Part shown: positions 54,711 through 64,000 of the stretch, in pieces
Position numbering within the stretch: position 1 is the first letter of the stretch
Layout of the letters: every line of letters starts with the position of its first letter
DNA from: an uncultured Oscillospiraceae bacterium
GTDB lineage: Bacteria; Bacillota; Clostridia; Oscillospirales; Oscillospiraceae
Assembly (NCBI GenBank): GCA_934552825.1
Contig: CAKTEQ010000003.1
Coordinates: forward strand, 62,001 to 126,000
Reading direction: 5' to 3'
Length of the DNA: 64,000 nucleotides
Notes under the pieces: generated by a model
The model's database searches: none
What the model was told of the DNA's origin: nothing
Seen by the model: only the letters and a program-made list of their open reading frames with translations
Program-made: the position numbers and the translations under genes

Positions 54711-54748
54711 ACACTTAACAGGGCTTGTTAAGTGTGCCCTTTTTGTTT
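54707..54748 (+). terminator. Riboswitch expression platform (terminator)
   Basis: A perfect 13-bp stem (54707-54719 with 54727-54739) and a T run. Its 5' arm uses the last GGGC of the riboswitch core, so ligand binding should prevent the terminator from forming and turn the operon on. Confidence 0.92.
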
Positions 54749-54787
54749 CAGCCGGAGTGGCAAATCAAGTATTTCAGGAGGTTGACT

Positions 54788-55276
54788 ATGAAAAAAGTCG
54801 GGATCGTAATGGGAAGCGACAGTGACCTGCCCGTTGTTGAAAAAGCGGCGGATACGCTCAGAGAGCTGGGTATTCCCTATGAAGTACACATTTTATCAGC
54901 CCACAGAACGCCTGACGAGGCCCGGGACTTTGCCCGCGGCGCCCGGGGGCGAGGTTTTGCTGCGATAATCGCGGCGGCGGGAATGGCTGCGCACCTGGCA
55001 GGGGCTGTGGCGGCGAACACCACCCTGCCCGTTATCGGCATACCCTGCAGATCATCAGTATTAGACGGCATTGACGCCCTTCTGTCAACAGTACAGATGC
55101 CCTCCGGCATACCTGTTGCGACTGTTGCCATAAACGGGGGAGTCAATGCCGCATTACTTTCCGCCCAGATCATCGCCGTTGAGGACGCTTCTCTCGCCGC
55201 ACGGCTGGAGGAAAGACGCCGCCGGGAGGCGGAGAAGGTACTGGAAAAGGACAGAGAAACAGCAAGCAGACTTTGA
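54788..55276 (+). CDS. purE: N5-carboxyaminoimidazole ribonucleotide mutase (PurE)
   Basis: Supplies the carboxyl group of the purine ring. It has 162 residues. [12 protein letters not shown] (residues 5-16) and [14 protein letters not shown] hold the substrate and catalytic residues; [25 protein letters not shown] is the central fold. purK is not adjacent or elsewhere in the window, so either it is encoded elsewhere or this enzyme uses CO2 directly (class II behaviour); the sequence alone does not decide. AGGAGG precedes the ATG. It is the first gene after the ZTP riboswitch. Confidence 0.95.
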   Translation: MKKVGIVMGSDSDLPVVEKAADTLRELGIPYEVHILSAHRTPDEARDFARGARGRGFAAIIAAAGMAAHLAGAVAANTTLPVIGIPCRSSVLDGIDALLSTVQMPSGIPVATVAINGGVNAALLSAQIIAVEDASLAARLEERRRREAEKVLEKDRETASRL

Positions 55277-55296
55277 GTTATAAAAGGAGAAGAGAA

Positions 55297-55977
55297 ATGA
55301 AGCTGGTCTACACAGGAAAAACAAAGAACGTATTTGAGCTTGAAAACGGGAACTATCTGCTGAAATTCAAGGACGACTGCACCGGCAAGGACGGAGTGTT
55401 CGACCCGGGAGAAAACGCCGTGGGCCTTACTATCGAGGGTGTGGGCGACGTTAATCTGCGTATGTCGGTATATTTCTTTGAGAAGATAAACGCCGCGGGC
55501 ATAAAGACCCATTTTGTGTCAGCGGATCTTGAGAACACAACGATGGAGGTCCTTCCCGCGAAGGTGTTCGGCAAGGGGCTCGAGGTCATCTGCCGGCACA
55601 AGGCGGTGGGCAGCTTCATCCGCCGCTACGGGGACTATATTCAGGAGGGCGCGGACCTGCCCGCATATGTGGAGACGACTTTCAAGGACGATGCCAAGGG
55701 CGACCCCCTCGTGACGAAGGATGGCCTTATTGTGCTGGGCGTCATGACCGGCGAGCAGTACGATGCGATAAAGGAGATGACCCAGCGCATCACAGATATA
55801 GTCGCACAGGACCTGAAGGAAAAGGGACTGGTGCTCTACGACATCAAGTTCGAGTTCGGCTATGCCCCTGACGGCTCCGTGATGCTTATCGACGAGATAG
55901 CCTCCGGTAACATGCGCGTATATAAGGACGGGAAATACATCGATCCCATGACGCTCTCCGAGCTGTTCTTCGCTTGA
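55297..55977 (+). CDS. purC: SAICAR synthetase (PurC)
   Basis: Ligates aspartate to CAIR using ATP. It has 226 residues. The N-terminal [19 protein letters not shown] is the ATP-loop lysine block in a variant form. [17 protein letters not shown] [28 protein letters not shown] and [19 protein letters not shown] (the ATP/Mg site) are typical. The ATG at 55297 has GGAGAAGAG upstream; the frame is open for eight more codons. It follows purE by 20 bases. Confidence 0.94.
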   Translation: MKLVYTGKTKNVFELENGNYLLKFKDDCTGKDGVFDPGENAVGLTIEGVGDVNLRMSVYFFEKINAAGIKTHFVSADLENTTMEVLPAKVFGKGLEVICRHKAVGSFIRRYGDYIQEGADLPAYVETTFKDDAKGDPLVTKDGLIVLGVMTGEQYDAIKEMTQRITDIVAQDLKEKGLVLYDIKFEFGYAPDGSVMLIDEIASGNMRVYKDGKYIDPMTLSELFFA

Positions 55978-56050
55978 CGCTTCCCACCGGTACGTCCCCG
56001 CGCCGCCGGGGCGCACCGGCAACAGGACGGCGGCAGAATGGAGAATTGAC

Positions 56051-57475
56051 ATGGGCGGTTTTTTCGGAGCGGTGCACCGCAGCGACGCCATGGGTGATGT
56101 GTTTTTCGGCACCGATTACCACTCTCACCTGGGCACGCGCCGGGCGGGCATCGCGGCATATGACAGAGAGATAGGACTCCAGAGGGAGATACACAACATA
56201 GAGAACGCACCCTTCAGGACGAAGTTCGCGGATATACTGGAAGAGATGAAGGGCACCTCTGCCATCGGCTGCATCAGCGACTATGATCCCCAGCCCCTTC
56301 TGATACGTTCCAGAAACGGGGCTTACGCCATCTGTTTTGTGGGCATCATCAACAATGCTGAGGAGCTTATCGGGAAGTATCTCACCTCTTCCGGCGGGCA
56401 CTTTGACGCCATGACCGGGGGAAATGTGAACTCCACGGAGCTTGTCGCGGCGCTCATAGACCAGAAGGATAATTTTGCCGAGGGCATCAAATTTGCCCAG
56501 GAGCAGATAGACGGCACGGCGAACATACTCATCCTCCGGGATGACGGAGCCATCATCGCGGCGAGAGACGCGGTGGGGCGGCTCCCTGTGCTCATAGGCA
56601 GGAGCGAGGAGGGTTTCTGCGCCGCTTTTGAGTCCTTTGCCTATTTGAAGATGGGCTATGATACGGAGCGGGAGCTGGGGCCGGGGGAGATAGTCGAGAT
56701 AACTCTTGAGGGCGTGCGCCGGCTGGCGGCACCGGGAGAGAAGATGCGCATCTGCTCCTTCCTCTGGAGCTATTACGGATACCCTACGTCCACCTATGAG
56801 GGCGTGAACGTGGAGGTGATGCGCTACCGAAACGGGCGCATAATGGCGCAGCACGACAAAGACGAGGGCGCCGCGCAGGACATTGACTACGTGGGCGGCG
56901 TGCCTGACTCAGGCACGCCCCACGCCATCGGCTATGCAAACGAGAGCGGCAAGCAGTTCGCGAGGGCGTTCATAAAATATACGCCCACATGGTCCCGATC
57001 CTTCACCCCGACACAGCAGAAGGAGCGCAGCCGCGTGGCGAAGATGAAGCAGATACCGGTCCACGAGCTTATCGAGGGGAAGAAGCTCCTCTTTGTGGAT
57101 GACTCGATCGTCCGCGGTACACAGCTTAAGGAGACGGTAGAGTTCCTCTATGACAACGGCGCTCAGGAGGTGCATATGCGCTCAGCCTGCCCGCCTATCA
57201 TGTACAGCTGCAAGTACCTCAACTTTTCCAGAGCGACGAGCGAGATGGAGCTGATAACGAGACGCACCATCATGCGACTCGAGGGGGAGGAGGGTCTGCG
57301 CCATCTCGAGGAATACTGCGATTTTTCAACACCCAGGGGCAAAAAGCTGAGGGAGGCTATCTGCGAGGAGCTGCATTTTTCCTCGCTGGAGTTCCAGACC
57401 CTTGAGGGCATAGTCGAGGCGATAGGGCTGGAGAAATGCAGGCTCTGCACCTACTGCTGGGACGGCAGAGAGTGA
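56051..57475 (+). CDS. purF: PurF-type amidophosphoribosyltransferase with disabled glutaminase domain
   Basis: First committed purine enzyme in position and fold, 474 residues. The PRTase half is intact: PRPP loop LLFVDDSIVRGTQLKE (about 346-361), with GVPDSGTPHAIGYANESG before it. Cysteines that could hold the PurF 4Fe-4S cluster are kept (C235, C387, C463, C466). The N-terminal Ntn glutaminase half is changed: mature enzymes start with Cys, but here the sequence is MGGFFGAVHR. The usual HNGN oxyanion segment is replaced by VGIINNAEE (about 97-105). The start is sound, and no upstream in-frame codon supplies a Cys. It may use free ammonia. Confidence 0.88.
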   Translation: MGGFFGAVHRSDAMGDVFFGTDYHSHLGTRRAGIAAYDREIGLQREIHNIENAPFRTKFADILEEMKGTSAIGCISDYDPQPLLIRSRNGAYAICFVGIINNAEELIGKYLTSSGGHFDAMTGGNVNSTELVAALIDQKDNFAEGIKFAQEQIDGTANILILRDDGAIIAARDAVGRLPVLIGRSEEGFCAAFESFAYLKMGYDTERELGPGEIVEITLEGVRRLAAPGEKMRICSFLWSYYGYPTSTYEGVNVEVMRYRNGRIMAQHDKDEGAAQDIDYVGGVPDSGTPHAIGYANESGKQFARAFIKYTPTWSRSFTPTQQKERSRVAKMKQIPVHELIEGKKLLFVDDSIVRGTQLKETVEFLYDNGAQEVHMRSACPPIMYSCKYLNFSRATSEMELITRRTIMRLEGEEGLRHLEEYCDFSTPRGKKLREAICEELHFSSLEFQTLEGIVEAIGLEKCRLCTYCWDGRE

Positions 57476-57495
57476 GCGGCGAAAGGAGTTAGAAC

Positions 57496-58539
57496 ATGAA
57501 TGGCATCTCAAGATCCGACAGCTACGCCGCTGCCGGAGTTGATATAACGGCGGGATACAGGGCGGTGGAGCTCATGAAGGAGCACATTGCCCGCACGGCG
57601 ACGAAGGGTGTCTGCTCAGACGTGGGCGGCTTCGGAGGACTGTTCGAGCTGGACCTGGAGGATATCACACGCCCGGTGCTGGTGTCCGGTACGGACGGTG
57701 TGGGCACGAAGCTGAAGATAGCCTTCCTCATGGACCGGCACGATACAGTGGGCATTGACTGCGTCGCCATGTGCGTCAACGACATAATCTGCGTGGGCGC
57801 GAGGCCTCTGTTTTTCTTGGACTATATAGCCTGCGGCAGGAACATCCCTGAGCGCATCGCCACGATAGTGAAGGGCGTGAGTGAGGGCTGCGTGCAGTCC
57901 GGGGCGGCGCTCATCGGGGGCGAGACAGCGGAGATGCCGGGCTTTTATCCCGAGGATGAATACGATCTGGCGGGATACTGCACAGGCGTCGTGGACAAGA
58001 GCCGCATCATCGACAACAGCGCCATGCGCCCTGGAGACGCTGTAATAGCGCTGCCGTCATCGGGTGTGCACTCAAACGGTTTTTCCCTTGTGAGAAAAGT
58101 GCTGGACGTGGAGAACGCCGACCTGAAGACACCTCTTCCTGAACTGGACGGCGCTTCTCTTGGGGAGACGCTGCTTACCCCAACGAAGATATATGTAAAG
58201 CCGATTCTCTCCCTTCTGGAGAGGATCAGGGTCAAGGGCATATCCCATATCACCGGCGGCGGTTTTTACGAGAATATTCCCCGGAGCATCCCGGAGGGGC
58301 TGCGTGCCGTGATAGACAAAAGCGCTGTGCGCGTTCTGCCGATCTTTAAGCTGATACAGCAACGGGGCGGAATCAGCGAAAAGGATATGTTCAACACCTT
58401 CAACATGGGTGTGGGCATGAGTATTGTCGTCGCCCCGGAGGACAAGGACGCGGCGCTGGATATACTTCGGGCAAATGGTGAGGACGCTTACGTCATCGGC
58501 TCTGTTGAGGCTGGAGACGGGAAGATAGTCATACACTGA
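57496..58539 (+). CDS. purM: AIR synthetase (PurM)
   Basis: Closes the imidazole ring of FGAM using ATP. It has 347 residues. [19 protein letters not shown] is the N-terminal ATP region. [64 protein letters not shown] and [14 protein letters not shown] are the family's conserved blocks. GAAAGGAG precedes the ATG. It fits its place after purF, with purN nine bases downstream. Confidence 0.97.
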   Translation: MNGISRSDSYAAAGVDITAGYRAVELMKEHIARTATKGVCSDVGGFGGLFELDLEDITRPVLVSGTDGVGTKLKIAFLMDRHDTVGIDCVAMCVNDIICVGARPLFFLDYIACGRNIPERIATIVKGVSEGCVQSGAALIGGETAEMPGFYPEDEYDLAGYCTGVVDKSRIIDNSAMRPGDAVIALPSSGVHSNGFSLVRKVLDVENADLKTPLPELDGASLGETLLTPTKIYVKPILSLLERIRVKGISHITGGGFYENIPRSIPEGLRAVIDKSAVRVLPIFKLIQQRGGISEKDMFNTFNMGVGMSIVVAPEDKDAALDILRANGEDAYVIGSVEAGDGKIVIH

Positions 58540-58547
58540 GGTGGCAT

Positions 58548-59174
58548 ATGGACGGAAGAAAGACGCGGATAGCGGTGCTCGTCTCCGGGGGCGGTACGAA
58601 TTTGCAGGCGCTTATCGACGCTGAAAAGTCCGGGCAGCTCCCAAGCGGGGAGATAGTCCTCGTGGTGTCCAGCAGTCCGGCGGCGTACGCCCTCACCCGG
58701 GCGGAAAGGGCGGGTATTCCAGCCGTGACCGTGAGCCGGAAGGACTGCGCGGGGCAGGAGGACTTCGAAGAGCGCATAGCCGGGGCGATAGACGCGGCGG
58801 GAGCCGAGCTCGTAGTCCTGGCGGGCTTCATGAGCATACTGAGCGGCGAATTTACAAAGAGATATGACCGCAGGATCATAAACGTGCACCCGTCGCTCAT
58901 CCCCTCATTCTGCGGCAAAGGCTTCTATGGACTCAGAGTCCATGAGGCTGCGCTGAAAAAGGGCGTGAAGGTGACAGGGGCCACGGTGCACTTTGTGAAC
59001 GAGATACCTGACGGGGGTGAAATAATCGACCAGGAGCCTGTGCGGGTGCTGGATGGCGATACCCCTGAGGCCCTGCAGAAGCGGGTGATGAGCCAGGCGG
59101 AGTGGAAGATACTGCCCCGGGCGGCAGAGCGGGTGTGCTGCATTATGGCGGAGGAAAGGGAGAGAAAGAAATGA
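58548..59174 (+). CDS. purN: GAR transformylase (PurN)
   Basis: Adds a formyl group from 10-formyl-THF to GAR. It has 208 residues. IAVLVSGGGTNLQALIDA is the phosphate-binding loop. The catalytic Asn/His pair is in INVHPSLIPSF and the Asp in VNEIPDGGEIIDQEPV (loop ending with Asp). VLAGFMSILSGEF and GATVHFV are also typical. Formate-using PurT is therefore not needed for this step. Its stop overlaps the next gene by four bases. Confidence 0.96.
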   Translation: MDGRKTRIAVLVSGGGTNLQALIDAEKSGQLPSGEIVLVVSSSPAAYALTRAERAGIPAVTVSRKDCAGQEDFEERIAGAIDAAGAELVVLAGFMSILSGEFTKRYDRRIINVHPSLIPSFCGKGFYGLRVHEAALKKGVKVTGATVHFVNEIPDGGEIIDQEPVRVLDGDTPEALQKRVMSQAEWKILPRAAERVCCIMAEERERKK

Positions 59175-59890
59175 ATATCTACGCGGTGAATTCCATAGGC
59201 GATGTTATAAAAGGCAATTCCTACGTGGGCAGGGGGATAGTAATCGGGAAAACGGCTGACGGAGGAAAGGCGTGCTGCGCCTATTTCATCATGGGACGCA
59301 GCCGGAACAGCCGCAACCGCATCCTCGTGGAGCGGGACGGAGCACTTTACACCGAGGCGTTCGACCCCAGTCTCCTTGAAGACCCCAGCCTCATTATTTA
59401 CGCGGCGATGCGGAGGTTTGAAAACCGGCTCATCGTCTCAAACGGTGACCAGACCGACACTATCTATACCATGATATCCCACGGCGGGACATTCCGGGGC
59501 GCTCTGAGGAACCGTGAGTTTGAGCCGGACGCCCCAAATTTCACGCCACGCATCAGCGGCATCCTCGTGTTTTCCGACGGGGACTTCAGCTATGAGATGA
59601 GCATACTCAAAAGCGCCGACGAGAATGGAACGGCATGCAGCAGGTTCAACTTTGCCTACCCGGCGCTGCCGGGGCTGGGGCACTTTATCCACACATACGT
59701 CTGCGACGGGGATCCGATCCCCTCGTTCCAGGGTGAACCGGAGCGGGTCATGATACCGGAGAGTATAGACGCCTTCACGGACGAGCTATGGAACGCACTG
59801 GACGAGGACAACAGAATATCCCTCTATGTCCGCTACATCGACCTTAAAACCGGCGCGGAGGAGAACCGCCTCATAAACAAGAACGGCTGA
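59171..59890 (+). CDS. purO: PurO-type IMP cyclohydrolase (bacterial)
   Basis: Closes FAICAR to IMP, the last step, in place of the N-terminal half of PurH. It has 239 residues. The N-terminal GNSYVGRGIVIGK, the RSRNSRNRI run (residues about 43-51) and VSNGDQTDTIY are the core pattern of the IMP cyclohydrolase-like family first known from archaeal PurO. TPRISGILVF and CSRFNFAYPALPGLGHFIHTY follow. It lies between purN and the formyltransferase that makes its substrate, translationally coupled to purN. The name is firm as a family; activity is inferred from this context. Confidence 0.9.
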   Translation: MNIYAVNSIGDVIKGNSYVGRGIVIGKTADGGKACCAYFIMGRSRNSRNRILVERDGALYTEAFDPSLLEDPSLIIYAAMRRFENRLIVSNGDQTDTIYTMISHGGTFRGALRNREFEPDAPNFTPRISGILVFSDGDFSYEMSILKSADENGTACSRFNFAYPALPGLGHFIHTYVCDGDPIPSFQGEPERVMIPESIDAFTDELWNALDEDNRISLYVRYIDLKTGAEENRLINKNG

Positions 59891-59908
59891 ACCGAAGGGA
59901 GACGTAAC

Positions 59909-61093
59909 ATGAAAGAATTTGAACTCAAATACGGCTGCAACCCGAACCAGAAACCGGCGAAAATATACATGGCGGACGGAACGGACCTGCCCATAGAGAT
60001 ACTCAGCGGCAGACCAGGATATATAAATTTCCTGGATGCCTTCAACTCCTGGCAGCTTGTGCGGGAGCTAAGGCAGGCACTGGGAATGCCCGCGGCAACA
60101 TCATTCAAGCACGTGAGCCCCACGTCGGCGGCTGTGGGCATTCCCATGAGCGGCAGGCTCAAAAAAGCCTGCTTTGTGGATGACATCGCGGGTCTGGACG
60201 ACTCACCCCTCGCCTGTGCCTTTGCCAGAGCCCGGGGCACGGACAGAATGTGCTCCTTCGGGGACTGGGTTGCGCTGAGCGATAAGTGCGACGTAATCAC
60301 CGCAAAACTCCTCAAGAGAGAGGTGTCCGACGGCATCATCGCTCCCGGGTACGACCCGGAGGCGCTGGAGATACTCAAGAGCAAGAGAAACGGGAACTAC
60401 AACATAGTGCAGATAGATCCCGGGTATGTCCCCGTACCGGTGGAGCGCAAGGAGGTATTCGGCATAACCTTTCAGCAGGGGCGGAATGACTTCAAAATCG
60501 ACAAAAAGCTGCTGGGGAACGTCGTGACCGAAAACAGGGATATCCCGGAGCAGGCGAAGCGCGACCTCATCGTCACGCTGATAACTTTGAAATATACCCA
60601 GTCAAACTCTGTGTGCTACGGGGTGGACGGCCAGGCCATAGGCGTGGGAGCGGGGCAGCAGTCCCGCATCCACTGCACCCGCCTCGCAGGGAGCAAGGCG
60701 GACACATGGTTCCTCCGCCAGCACGACAAGGTCCTGTCCCTGCCCTTTAGGGACGACATAGGCCGCCCGGACCGGGACAACGTCATAGACGGATATATAA
60801 ACCAGAACGAAGAGGACGTCTGCGCGGATGGCGTATGGCAGAGATATTTCACCCGACGCCCTGAGCCATTTACGTGGGATGAGCAGAGGAAGTATCTCGA
60901 CACTGTTGACGGCGTGAGCCTGGGCAGCGATGCCTTCTTCCCCTTCAGCGACAATATCGAGCGGGCGCGGCGCAGCGGCGTGAGGTACATAGCTCAGCCG
61001 GGCGGCTCCATCCGGGACGATATCGTCATAGACTGCTGCAATAAGCACGGCATTGCGATGGCGTTTACAGGTATGCGCCTGTTCCACCATTGA
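59909..61093 (+). CDS. Stand-alone AICAR formyltransferase
   Basis: Formylates AICAR (ZMP) to FAICAR, equal to the C-terminal domain of bifunctional PurH. It has 394 residues, with no IMP-cyclohydrolase part. The N-terminus [16 protein letters not shown] matches the start of the PurH transformylase domain. The catalytic Lys-His is at K67-H68 in [11 protein letters not shown] (KHxNPCG in ordinary PurH, so the next residues differ). [24 protein letters not shown] with the nearby RIHCTRLA, and [13 protein letters not shown] with [11 protein letters not shown], are conserved. Its substrate is the ligand of the riboswitch at the head of the operon. Confidence 0.93.
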   Translation: MKEFELKYGCNPNQKPAKIYMADGTDLPIEILSGRPGYINFLDAFNSWQLVRELRQALGMPAATSFKHVSPTSAAVGIPMSGRLKKACFVDDIAGLDDSPLACAFARARGTDRMCSFGDWVALSDKCDVITAKLLKREVSDGIIAPGYDPEALEILKSKRNGNYNIVQIDPGYVPVPVERKEVFGITFQQGRNDFKIDKKLLGNVVTENRDIPEQAKRDLIVTLITLKYTQSNSVCYGVDGQAIGVGAGQQSRIHCTRLAGSKADTWFLRQHDKVLSLPFRDDIGRPDRDNVIDGYINQNEEDVCADGVWQRYFTRRPEPFTWDEQRKYLDTVDGVSLGSDAFFPFSDNIERARRSGVRYIAQPGGSIRDDIVIDCCNKHGIAMAFTGMRLFHH

Positions 61094-61105
61094 CGGAGGT
61101 TCAAC

Positions 61106-62380
61106 ATGAAGATAATGGTCGTAGGCGGCGGCGGTCGTGAGCACGCGATCGTCAGAAAGCTGAAGGAAAACAAAGCTGTTGAGAAGATATACTGCCTGCC
61201 AGGAAACGGCGGCATCGCCCGGGACGCGGAGTGCGTGGATATCGGGGCGAAGGACGTCCGCGGGATAGTGGAGTTTGCCGTGAGGCGGGGTATTGACTAT
61301 GCCGTGGTCGCCCCGGACGACCCACTGGTGCTCGGCTGCGTGGACGAGCTTCAGGGGAAGGGCATACCCTGCTTCGGGCCGGAGAAGAAGGCGGCAGTCA
61401 TCGAGGGCAGCAAGGTCTTCGCAAAGGACCTTATGAAGAAATACGCCATCCCGACCGCGGCTTACGAGGTGTTTACAGACGCCGGGGCGGCTCTGGAATA
61501 TGTGCAGACCGCGCCTCTGCCCACTGTCATAAAGGCGGACGGGCTCGCGCTGGGCAAGGGCGTTATCATCGCTCAGTCCAGGGAGCAGGCACGGCAGGCA
61601 GTCCGGGAGATAATGGAGGACGGTAAGTTCGGCGAGAGCGGCAGGAGCATCGTAGTGGAGGAATTCCTCACGGGGCCGGAAGTGTCGGTACTCGCCTTTA
61701 CGGACGGGGATACGGTGGTGCCGATGGTGTCGTCCATGGACCACAAGCGCGCGGGTGACGGGGACACAGGGCTCAACACCGGCGGCATGGGTACCGTTGC
61801 GCCTAATCCCTACTACACGGAGGATATCGCAAGGCGCTGCATGGACGATATATTCCTCCCGACGATCCGCGCTATGAACGCTGAGGGAAGGACCTTTAAG
61901 GGCTGCCTTTACTTCGGTCTGATGCTCACGGAGACGGGGCCGAAGGTGATAGAATATAACTGCCGATTCGGAGACCCGGAGACCCAGGTGGTCCTGCCTT
62001 TGCTGGAGAGCGATCTTCTCACGGTGATGCAGGCGGTGACAGCGGGAAAGCTCCGGGAGACTGAGGTCAGATTCAGCGAAAAGAGCGCCTGCTGCGTCAT
62101 AATGGCGTCAAAGGGTTACCCGGAGAAGTATGAAAAGGGATTTGAGATCGACATCCCTGAGGAAATACTTGAGAACACATACATAGCGGGAGCAGAACTG
62201 AAAGACGGGAGGCTCCTGACGAACGGCGGGCGGATCCTCGGCGTGACGGCGGTGGAGGAGACGCTTCCCGCGGCCGTCGCGAGGGCATATGCCCTGTCCG
62301 ACAGGGTACATTTTGAAAACGCCTACCGCAGGCAGGACATAGGCGCCCAGGCGCTGCTGGCGGTGAAAGGGGAGCGCTGA
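61106..62380 (+). CDS. purD: Phosphoribosylamine-glycine ligase (PurD)
   Basis: ATP-grasp ligase that joins glycine to phosphoribosylamine, the unstable PurF product. It has 424 residues. [17 protein letters not shown] is the N-terminal domain. [36 protein letters not shown] (ATP clamp), [18 protein letters not shown] and [15 protein letters not shown] are family hallmarks. GGAGG precedes the ATG. Its stop overlaps the purL start by one base. Confidence 0.97.
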   Translation: MKIMVVGGGGREHAIVRKLKENKAVEKIYCLPGNGGIARDAECVDIGAKDVRGIVEFAVRRGIDYAVVAPDDPLVLGCVDELQGKGIPCFGPEKKAAVIEGSKVFAKDLMKKYAIPTAAYEVFTDAGAALEYVQTAPLPTVIKADGLALGKGVIIAQSREQARQAVREIMEDGKFGESGRSIVVEEFLTGPEVSVLAFTDGDTVVPMVSSMDHKRAGDGDTGLNTGGMGTVAPNPYYTEDIARRCMDDIFLPTIRAMNAEGRTFKGCLYFGLMLTETGPKVIEYNCRFGDPETQVVLPLLESDLLTVMQAVTAGKLRETEVRFSEKSACCVIMASKGYPEKYEKGFEIDIPEEILENTYIAGAELKDGRLLTNGGRILGVTAVEETLPAAVARAYALSDRVHFENAYRRQDIGAQALLAVKGER

Positions 62381-64000
62381 TGGTTTACAGAGTTTTCGTA
62401 GAGAAGAAGGAAGAACTGGCTCACGAGGCGCGAGCTCTGCTGGGGGAACTGGTGGATTTTCTCGGCATAAGGGAGCTGGAGAAGCTGCGGGTGGTAAACC
62501 GCTACGACGTTGAGAACATCTCCCCGGAGCTTTTTGAGCACGCAAAGAGGACAGTGTTCTCAGAGCCACAGACAGACTGCGTGTATGACGAGCTCGATAC
62601 GGGGAGGGACGCGGTGTTTGCCGTGGAGTACCTGCCAGGGCAGTTCGACCAGCGGGCGGACTCCGCCGCCCAGTGCATCCAGCTCATATCCCGGGGGGAG
62701 CGGCCACTGATACGCACGGCGAAGGTGTATATACTCCGGGGCAGGATCTCTCAAGAGCAGCTCGCCGAGATAAAAAAATATGTCATCAACCCGGTGGAAT
62801 CCCGGGAGGCGGAGCTTAATAAGCCGGAGACGCTCAGCGTAAAGTACGATATTCCCACGAGCGTGATGACTATTGAGGGCTTTCGCGGCCTCGGGAGAGG
62901 TGAGCTTGAAGAATTCATAACCAGGTACGGACTTGCGATGGATACAGATGACATTGCCTTCTGCCAGAAGTACTTCATCGAGGAGGGGCGCGACCCGACC
63001 ATAACTGAGGTGCGCGTGATAGACACCTACTGGTCTGACCACTGCCGCCATACCACGTTCAACACCACCATCGACTCGGTGACCTTCGAGGACGAGGAGC
63101 TGGAGCGGGCATATGAGGAATACCTTGAGACGCGCCGCGCCCTCGGCAGAACGAAGCCCATATGCCTGATGGACATAGGGACTATTGCCGCAAAGCATCT
63201 GAAGGCCGCAGGGAAGCTCGGGAATCTGGACGAGTCCGAGGAGATAAACGCCTGCTCCGTCAAGATAACTGTGGAGGCGGACGGGGTGAAGGAGCCGTGG
63301 CTCCTGATGTTCAAGAACGAGACCCACAACCACCCCACGGAGATCGAACCCTTCGGCGGCGCCGCCACCTGCATCGGCGGCGCTATTCGGGACCCCCTCT
63401 CCGGGCGGGCGTATGTATACGGCGCCATGCGTGTGACGGGCGCCGCGGACCCGCTCACACCTGTGAGCGAGACGATAAAGGGCAAGCTACCTCAAAGGAA
63501 GATCGTGACTACCGCTGCCGCCGGATATTCCTCATACGGCAACCAGATAGGGCTTGCAACCGGGCTCGTGGAGGAGATATACCACCCGGGCTACGCGGCA
63601 AAGCGCATGGAGGTCGGCGCTGTCATCGCGGCGGCGCCGGAGGAGAATGTGCGCCGGGAGCGTCCGGCACCGGGGGATGTGGTGATACTCCTGGGCGGAA
63701 GCACGGGACGGGACGGCTGCGGCGGCGCTACCGGGTCGTCAAAATCCCACACTGTCCAGTCTCTTGAGACCTGCGGCGCGGAGGTGCAGAAGGGCAACGC
63801 CCCGGAGGAGCGCAAGCTCCAGCGCCTTTTCCGAGACGGCAGGGCGAGCAGGCTCATAAAGCGCTGCAACGACTTTGGCGCGGGCGGCGTGTCCGTGGCT
63901 ATCGGAGAGCTCGCCGACGGGCTGGAGATAGAGCTGGACGCCGTGCCGAAAAAATACGAGGGACTCGACGGCACAGAGCTTGCGATAAGCGAATCTCAGG
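62380..64000 (+). CDS. purL: FGAM synthase, long form (PurL), 3' end beyond window
   Basis: Makes FGAM from FGAR, glutamine and ATP. About 540 residues are visible in one open frame that reaches the window edge without a stop. An N-terminal PurS-like domain (VYRVFVEKKEELAHEARALL) is followed by a linker with the motif TYWSDHCRHTTF (Asp/His), then FKNETHNHPTEIEPFGGAATCIGGAIRDP (ATP site) and LLGGSTGRDGCGGATG. The layout fits the long single-chain PurL of the Clostridium/Bacteroides clade, in which a glutaminase domain should lie at the missing C-terminus; that part is not seen here. Confidence 0.95.
   Translation, partial: MVYRVFVEKKEELAHEARALLGELVDFLGIRELEKLRVVNRYDVENISPELFEHAKRTVFSEPQTDCVYDELDTGRDAVFAVEYLPGQFDQRADSAAQCIQLISRGERPLIRTAKVYILRGRISQEQLAEIKKYVINPVESREAELNKPETLSVKYDIPTSVMTIEGFRGLGRGELEEFITRYGLAMDTDDIAFCQKYFIEEGRDPTITEVRVIDTYWSDHCRHTTFNTTIDSVTFEDEELERAYEEYLETRRALGRTKPICLMDIGTIAAKHLKAAGKLGNLDESEEINACSVKITVEADGVKEPWLLMFKNETHNHPTEIEPFGGAATCIGGAIRDPLSGRAYVYGAMRVTGAADPLTPVSETIKGKLPQRKIVTTAAAGYSSYGNQIGLATGLVEEIYHPGYAAKRMEVGAVIAAAPEENVRRERPAPGDVVILLGGSTGRDGCGGATGSSKSHTVQSLETCGAEVQKGNAPEERKLQRLFRDGRASRLIKRCNDFGAGGVSVAIGELADGLEIELDAVPKKYEGLDGTELAISESQ

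Overview
This window reads as a chromosomal segment of a low-redundancy Gram-positive anaerobe of the class Clostridia, most likely the Oscillospirales (Ruminococcaceae/Oscillospiraceae). The evidence is the gene set: FtsEX with an M23 hydrolase, SLH-domain proteins, an LCP protein, a CdaR-like regulator, a class 1B PyrD-PyrK pair, PyrB-PyrI, a bacterial PurO-type IMP cyclohydrolase and a CD1247-type zinc-ribbon protein. The sequence is moderately GC-rich by eye. The genus is an inference. The window is gene-dense, with no gap of 300 bases or more between genes. I see no tRNA, rRNA, CRISPR array, transposase or integrase.

Layout. 1-2100: the end of the translation elongation operon (fusA 3' end, tuf). 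2100-9020: small transport, RNA-modification and regulatory genes, then ftsE-ftsX-M23 hydrolase and one unrecognised gene. 9040-11150: greA-lysS. 11400-16830: an accessory stretch with two SLH surface proteins (one fused to an L,D-transpeptidase), a TetR-type regulator and an oleate hydratase. 16890-23510: a complete phosphate-starvation locus, pstSCAB-phoU-phoP/phoR. 23530-31940: trmH-like, dprA, topA, trmFO, plsX, rnc and a radical SAM gene. 31980-42920: smc, ftsY, rdgB-like, yhbY, a fused nadD-yqeK, an LCP gene, rsfS and leuS. 42930-48750: rpsU, a GH18-like gene, yqeG, efp, a CD1247-like gene, a two-gene ABC exporter and an HD phosphohydrolase. 48820-64000: a very compact pyrimidine operon (pyrC-K-D-F-E-B-I) followed directly by a purine operon (purE-C-F-M-N-purO-like-AICARFT-D-L), which runs off the end of the window.

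The most notable features are in the nucleotide cluster. The purine operon begins with a promoter, a ZTP (pfl) riboswitch whose pseudoknot carries a compensatory base change, and an intrinsic terminator that overlaps the riboswitch core. The PurF protein has kept its PRPP site and probable iron-sulfur cysteines but has lost the N-terminal nucleophile cysteine and the oxyanion-hole signature of its glutaminase half. The last two steps to IMP are done by two separate proteins, a stand-alone AICAR formyltransferase and a PurO-type cyclohydrolase, instead of fused PurH. The pyrimidine operon has its own attenuator-like leader. All of these rest on reading the sequence. No database search or folding program was run.
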